The translations under genes were made by a program, and so were the position numbers. A model generated the notes under the pieces. It did not search any database and was not told where the DNA came from. It was given only the letters and a program-made list of their open reading frames with translations. This document shows positions 58,499 to 64,000 of a DNA stretch of 64,000 bases, in pieces; position 1 is the first letter of the stretch; every line of letters starts with the position of its first letter. The DNA comes from Erythroxylum novogranatense (Eukaryota; Streptophyta; Magnoliopsida; Malpighiales; Erythroxylaceae): assembly GCA_029891385.1 (NCBI GenBank), contig CM057232.1, positions 65,967,824-66,031,823 on the forward strand, read 5' to 3'.

Positions 58499-60353
58499 TA
58501 TTAGAGTAGTACCCTAAAGGCAATCACCTTTAGCGCATTTTGTACAAAGTTGTGTACATACTTTATGAATTAATAAAGAAAGGCATATTTTATTAATTTG
58601 ATGTTCATTATTTATGAATGGATATTGATCTATAAGCAAATTAATGAAGTCCTTGATATATGACATAGCATGAAGGAAATTATGATGTGATCATACTACT
58701 GAGATTTCTATCATGTGCAATTATGTCAGTATCTAAATTATCCCTAGTCATAGGATTATTGAGACTGGACATCGGTAATCCGGAAAGACTAGCACGTCTC
58801 AAGCTCCTTGATTTGATCAAGCAGTGGATCTCAGAAACTGTAAATATGAGATATTTAGGGTTGAGATGTGGATGCTTACTAGAGGTAGTAAGTACATTGG
58901 ATGACCTGCTATGAGATCATCACATGGATGTCCTATTCTAATGTCAGTGATAATCTCATCATAGCAATGGTGCAAGTATCCTTAGACTTGAGATACTCAA
59001 GGATATCTTGGATACTGATTCTGTGCTTTGACTCCATTCCTTGTTGCCTTACAGTAGTCGTTTCTAGGGTGGTGCTTGGGTATAGTTTGAGGTATTCGAA
59101 GGTAATTGAGTAGCCAATAGAGGATTCACCACTTCTGTGATAGCAGAAGATGATACCCATGGCCTCTTGTCAGGGTCATTACTTGGAAATCTCTAACCAG
59201 AGTACATATGTCATGAATAGTGTCTTCATTGACATATAAAGTAATGAGTCCCAGGACAAGAACTGAAATCACTTGGACTAGATTTGACGTAGTCAGTCTA
59301 GTAAGAGTTGACACTTTGCCCATACTCATAACCAAGTGGGGTATAGCATGGTGAAAGGACGAATTGCACAATAATTGTCTATGAAAAGGTTCGTGATATG
59401 GTTGATGATGAATATAGGTTCATTCGTCAAACCAATTACTTTCCAGTCAATTGGGGGCCATGATGTGTTGCTAGATACCGCTCATGACATGCTTGGATTA
59501 AGTGTTGATCTAAGTGGCCAACATAACCGGGAACCTAATGGGTCACACGCATAAGAGTGACTCGAAGAATTTGTAAAATAGTTTTGGACAGAGTTCCAAT
59601 ATATGGAGAGCAAATGGATTAAATGGATCCCGATAAGATCGAGATATGTCCCGATGAGATCGCGACATCGATATTGCTGAAAAAGGTTTTTGGTGGTTTT
59701 TCCATACCGGGACCCGGTAGGACCGACCCCATTGTGACTGGACCACCTCAGCATTAATATACATATATGTATCATATTAATTAATTAAGTAATTAATTAA
59801 TATATATATATATATGCAACTTGGAAGAAGGAGGAGAGGAAGCTTGTCTTTAACTTTATATATATATATATATATATATAAAGCCTATACGTGGAAAGCA
59901 TTCCACTTTGCATTTAATGTCTTTAATAGTTAAAGACAAATGGCATTTGATGATAAGAAGAGAGAATAATCGTTGGTTTATAAAAAAAAAAACGATGGAT
60001 GAAGGTAGGGGTTTTTAGAAAGGGTTTCTAAAATCATACTCTCTCTTCTTCATCTTTCATCAAGCTCTCCTCTCCAAACTTCATCGATTCTCTTCTTTCT
60101 TTCAAGTTCTCCAAGGACAAAAGTAAGAGCTAGAACTCTTTAATTTGTTCTAGCTATTCCTGGGTCAAAGGGTTTGTCCTGGTTAGGTTCTCCGATCTCT
60201 GCGTGGATACCGTTAGAGACGGTCTCCTTTGGTCTTTTTCGTTTGACTTTGTTATATAGTCACATGGATCTTGGCTTTCGGGAAGGTCCCGGAACAAAAA
60301 ATTTTGTTTTCCGCACCGTGGGCATGTGATGCTCACACCGGGATTTTCCTACA
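58499..60353 (+). repeat. 5' LTR of element C (1855 bp)
   Basis: From TATTAGAGTAGTACCC to TTTTCCTACA. The terminal TG is changed to TA. A long (TA)n run at about 59859-59881 and an AT-rich block at 59752-59812 occupy the place of the AT block in A and B. Confidence 0.9.
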
Positions 60354-60354
60354 G

Positions 60355-60367
60355 TGGTATCAGAGCC
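60355..60367 (+). promoter_or_regulatory. Primer binding site of element C
   Basis: TGGTATCAGAGCC one base after the LTR end. Confidence 0.93.
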
Positions 60368-62467
60368 ACTTGTGTCGTATATAACGAAGAAATCATGACT
60401 AGGTCGGAGTTGCCTATTGCTTGTGACGATGATGCATGTTGTAAATGTCAAATTCGAAATCAGTATAGAGATATTGTTTTTCTAACTTTTCTTGCCCAGA
60501 TTTGTTCACAAGATGTTGTTGCATATGTCTGTGGAAGCTTGGAATTTATCAATGTGATTTGATATTGTTTTGCTAATTTATTCCCTAATGTTCTGGTTGC
60601 TGTGTTTGTGCACATTCAATGAACAGACATGCTTATAAATTCGAGAATAAATTATAGAATTTTTTTTTCTGATTTTCTTTCACCTTCATGTCTCTAAGAT
60701 GTTTTTGAATGTATATGAGAATGGAAAAATGTTTTCGAGGTGATTTACTATTTATTTGAGAATTTATTGTGTTCTACTGGGAATAACTGTGTTGAGGAAC
60801 ACAGATTTGACATTGGCTTTGTTGCTGAGGTTGGTTGAGTTTTTAATGGAAATAAATTCTAAAACAATTCATGGAGCATGTTGTGAACATTTTGTAACCT
60901 CTGTAATTTTCTCAGAATTTATTGAAATTGTTTCAATGAGTTTTTCAAGCAAAACACAGAGCTTGGCAGTTTTGAGAAAGTTGCTGGAGCTGTTTTGTTT
61001 GGAATGATTAATTGTGTAGTTTTCAGTTCCAATGCCTTGGATCATTTTTAATGTGATTAAAAAGATGCTACATTGATGTTGTATGCTTTCCAAACTGATT
61101 TTCTTTAAATTAGGTTTCCAAACAATTTTCGGATGTCAAATATGTCTCATTAGCGTCTCGTTAGTATATTCCCTTATCTTGATTGTTTTGGCCGTCATAA
61201 ATTTTGTGACCAGTGCCGAAGTAGTCTTGATAAAGTGTAGACTACCTATAGATATTTAGGGTGATAGTTTGATATTCTCAAATTATTTGGAAATCTAAGT
61301 GAATAATGGTGTATTCATCAATTTCAAGTTTTTTCATATATCTTATACATGGTAAGCATGATACAATGAAAGTGTTTCATTGGTACATCAAAATAGAGTA
61401 TATTACACTTGGTATTATGAATTGGAACTGCACAGATTGAGAAATTAGCCAATTAGATAGCAATTCCACATGCATAAGTCGACTTACATATGCATAAGTC
61501 GACTTGCATGCTCATATAAGTCGACTTACACATGCCTAAGTCGACTTGTACGTGCACAAATGTATAAGTCGATTTACACAATGGTATAAGTCGACTTGTA
61601 AGTACACAATTGCATAAGTCGACTTACACATGCACAAGTCGACTTACACAGTTGCATAAGTCGACTTGCATGTTCAAACAAGTCGACTTACAATATGCAA
61701 AGGTGGGATGATAGATAATTTTAGGTATAGACTCAATGTGATTGATCAAATGCCCTAAATCATTCCATATAGTCATGGTGACTATAATCCTACAGCTTGG
61801 ATGAGACCGGAGTTTGAAATCCCTCACATAGAATATGAAAACTAATGCCTTCCATTAGTATGGAGAGAACTAGATTTCTTATAGAGTTCGGGTTGTTGGA
61901 TAAACCCAAGCTCACTCTATACGGATATGTTCGAACCATGAAAATAAGATTTTCGGATTAATGGGTCGATTTTCACTAGAAGCGTTAATTTGTTGAGTAA
62001 ACTCAAGGTTAACGTGGACAGAGGCAAAATTGGATAATGTACATCAGATGTACGCGCATCAAGAGTTGATAACCCAATGTGCGTGCATACATCACGAGTT
62101 GATAGCACTAGTCATAATTGCACCTAAGATGTAACTGGTATGACTGATACCTGCCGATTGATCTAAGGTGGCTTGTTGGGTAAACCCAAGGTCATTTTAG
62201 TAATGTCGGATATCTATGATGCAATTGGTATGACTGATACCTACCGATTGACCTAAGGTGGCTTGTTGGTAAACCCAAGGTCCTTTTTAGGAATGCCGGA
62301 TATCGACCCACTAGGACATTTTGTTATAATATTTCTTGGATTCGTAATGAGGGTTATGGATTCTTTGAAACTAGTGGGAGTCATATGCATGTCATGCAAG
62401 TCCTTATGATCATGCATGTAATTCTATTCTAACATTCTTTCTCTCTTTCTCTTTAGGTTGATTGAAG
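60368..62467 (+). other. Long untranslated leader of element C
   Basis: 2.1 kb without coding sequence. Decamer array at 61476-61689; hairpins at 61896-61909, 61993-62006, 62176-62189 and 62266-62278; GTACATC-A-GATGTAC hairpin at 62039-62053. The order array, hairpin 1, hairpin 2, GTACATC hairpin, hairpins 3 and 4 matches A. Confidence 0.78.
61476..61689. repeat. Palindromic decamer array in the leader of C
   Basis: Ten decamers in 214 bp, nine exact AAGTCGACTT and one AAGTCGATTT. It is the largest and purest of the arrays. Gaps are irregular (about 7-25 bp) and often contain CATATGCA/CACATGC-like bases. Confidence 0.92.
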
Positions 62468-63330
62468 ATGACTTCCAGTGTGAACTTGCGCTCGCTTATG
62501 GACTCCAACAAATTAACTGGACCAAATTTTCTTGATTGGCTGAGAAATCTGAGAATTGTTCTCAGATCTGAGGAACTGGGATATGTCCTAGATGTTCCAC
62601 TTCCTGATCCACCTGCTGCTGATGCTTCTGATGAGGATTAGAAAGTATATCGAAAGCATCTCAAAGACAGTGACGTGGCTACCTGTATTATGCTTGCCTC
62701 GATGTCACCAGAGCTGCAGAAGCAGCATGAGTCTATGGATGCTCATACCATAGTGTATCATCTTAGAGAGCTTTTTGATAAGCAAACTCGGTCTGAAAGG
62801 TTCGAGACCTTGAGGTTACTCTTCACTACTAAGATGACTCCAGGTTCATCTGCAGCGCAGTATGCACTGAAGATGAATGGGTATATTGAGAGGTTGGCCG
62901 TCTTAGGTTTTGTTATGGATTATGAATTAAGTATTGACTTAATTCTAGTTGGATTGTCTGATAGTTATTAACAGTTTGTGTTAAACTATCGGATGAACTA
63001 AATATCCACGACAATCCCTAAGTTGATCAATCTGCTCAAGACAGCAGAGCAAGCTATCAAGAAGGATAGCAAGCAAGTGTTTATGGTGGCCTCTTCTTCT
63101 TCTGGTTCCAAGAAAAAGAAGCTAAAGAATAAAAGGTCTAAGAAACCAAAAGCAAGTGTAGCCTAAAAGAAAACCAAAGAAACTGCACCAAAAGGAACTT
63201 GCTTCCATTGTGGCAAGGCCGCCACCCAAGAGGAGTCAGAAAGTCTATCTGGAAGAATTGAAGCGAAGAAGGCATCGATGCCTCGACTTCTTCGTATGTT
63301 TGTTATTGAGGTTAATCTGCTTTGACCATA
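62468..63330 (+). pseudogene. copia gag (element C)
   Basis: The ATG at 62468 opens MTSSVNLRSLMDSNKLTGPNFLDWLRNLRIVLRSEELGYVLDVPLPDPP. A TAG at 62639 stands where B has a glutamine codon. The frame then runs on through ATCIMLASMSPELQKQHESMDAHTIVYHLRELFDKQTRSERFETLRLLFTTKMTPGSSAAQYALKMNGYIERLAVLGFVMDYELSIDLILVGLSDSY, a typical UBN2-type copia gag. Further stops at 62969 (TAA) and 62999. The zinc knuckle starts CFHCGK at about 63201 and is then lost by deletions. Confidence 0.87.
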
Positions 63331-63514
63331 ACATATGGGTATTAGATACGGTTGTGGCTCAAACATATGCAATGATATCGCGGGGCCTCGAGGACGATGA
63401 GATGCTCATGAAGGAGAACTAGACCTGCGTGTGGGAAATGGAGCAAGAGTTCTTTGCATTAGCCGTAGCACTTACTTTTGTCACTCCCACCGGGCTTGTA
63501 ATTAAATTGGATGA
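63331..63514 (+). pseudogene. copia protease site (element C)
   Basis: IWVLDT is readable at about 63334-63351, then the frame shifts at a missing base (GATACGGTTG), as in B. No protease frame continues. Confidence 0.65.
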
Positions 63515-64000
63515 ATGTTATTTTGTACTGTTTTAACAAAGAACATATTATGCATTTCTTGTTTAAATAAAACTGGTTTCCATTTGACTTTTAGTAACAA
63601 TGGTTGTTCTATTAGTTTGAATGGCATGCTTTATGATACTGGTACATTATGCAATGGAATTTACATATTAGATATGTCACATCGAATTATGAATGTCAAT
63701 GACACGAAAAGACATAAGCGAGATAATCTAAAATCAACTTACTTATGGCATTGTCGCCTTGGCCATATAAATGAGAGACGATAGCTAAGCTCCATAAGAG
63801 TGGAAGTTTAGGGTCATTTGATTATGAATCATATGACACATATGAATCTTGTTTATTAGGCAAGATGACTAAGTTACCCTTTAAGGAAAGGGTGAGCGAG
63901 CGATCGGAGTATTAGACCTAATACATTCGGATGTATGTGGTCCGATGTCCATCTATGCTAGAAGTGGTTGTCTTTACTTCATTACCTTTATCGATGATTA
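63515..64000 (+). pseudogene. copia GAG-pre-integrase and start of integrase (element C, cut by window)
   Basis: 89 residues to YLWHCRLGHINERR, then, after a TAG, AKLHKSGSLGSFDYESYDTYESCLLGKMTKLP, in which the first Cys of the CxxC pair is a Tyr. The integrase core begins with LIHSDVCGPMSIYARSGCLYFITFIDD at the window edge. Confidence 0.82.

Larger units (their letters stand above)
58499..64000 (+). mobile_element. Ty1/copia retrotransposon C (truncated by window end)
   Basis: Third member of the A/B family, on the plus strand: 5' LTR 58499-60353, primer site 60355-60367, leader, gag and the start of pol up to the integrase core at the window end. It has the short LTR start (TATTAGAG here, mutated from TGTTAGAG), without the extension seen in A. 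Genes are broken by a few stops and shifts but gag is the best preserved of the three. Confidence 0.9.

Noticed and set aside
59755..59885. Replication origin or matrix attachment region from the (TA)n block
   Set aside because: The AT-rich block occurs at the same place in every LTR of the family, so it is an LTR feature and may hold the promoter; nothing supports an origin.
61476..61689. CRISPR-like array of short repeats with spacers
   Set aside because: The repeat is only 10 bp and palindromic, spacing is irregular, it lies in a plant retrotransposon leader and recurs at the same place in A and B. No cas genes exist.

Overview
This window looks like plant nuclear heterochromatin. It is almost wholly LTR retrotransposons nested in one another. 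Evidence for a plant is a Sirevirus-type Ty1/copia element, Tekay/Del-like chromovirus parts with a chromodomain-like tail, tRNA-iMet primer sites (TGGTATCAGAGCC), very long LTRs and no prokaryotic gene layout. The species cannot be told. No host gene can be called with confidence. The only stretch that looks non-repetitive is 14770-14973 plus 19431-22227, which were contiguous before a solo LTR landed between them.

Layout. 1-5485: two copies of a ~2.1 kb LTR (family X) face each other as a large inverted repeat around a fragment of a Ty3/gypsy chromovirus (element F, minus strand; end of RNase H, integrase, chromodomain-like tail, polypurine tract, LTR start). 5486-14769: a Sirevirus (element G, minus strand) with gag, protease, integrase, RT, RNase H and an extra downstream ORF. 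Its 5' LTR is complete; its 3' LTR is cut by the X LTR. 14974-19430: a 4.46 kb solo LTR (S) with target duplication GTTTT. 22228-28852: the 3' LTR and part of the non-coding interior of a gypsy-like element (D, minus strand). 28853-58493: a coding-less LARD-like gypsy element (E, minus strand, duplication CTAGG). Its 5' LTR carries a nest of a copia family: element B (minus strand, 37593-56345), into whose 3' LTR element A (plus strand, 39043-48179, perfect duplication GTATA) inserted. 58499-64000: a third copy, C (plus strand), running off the window with 5' LTR, leader, gag and the start of pol.

History (inferred from who interrupts whom): E lies in D, B in the 5' LTR of E, A in the 3' LTR of B. 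C and E abut exactly at the CTAGG duplication, so their order is open. The unfilled sites for A and B can be read inside the window, in the other LTR of the same host element.

The most interesting material is in the A/B/C copia family. The untranslated leader between primer site and gag holds an array of the palindromic decamer AAGTCGACTT, a perfect-armed GTACATC-N-GATGTAC hairpin, and three to four copies of a small hairpin whose stems differ by compensatory changes (TTGAG/CTCAA versus TTGGG/CCCAA). Element A also carries ~113 bp containing the decamer array at the 5' end of both LTRs, and the target duplication lies outside this extension. Many reading frames in A, B and C are broken by small indels that convert CAG/CTG/CCG to CG. 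This may be a sequencing artefact at methylated CHG sites or a real process. All domain calls are by eye from translated sequence; no database search was run.
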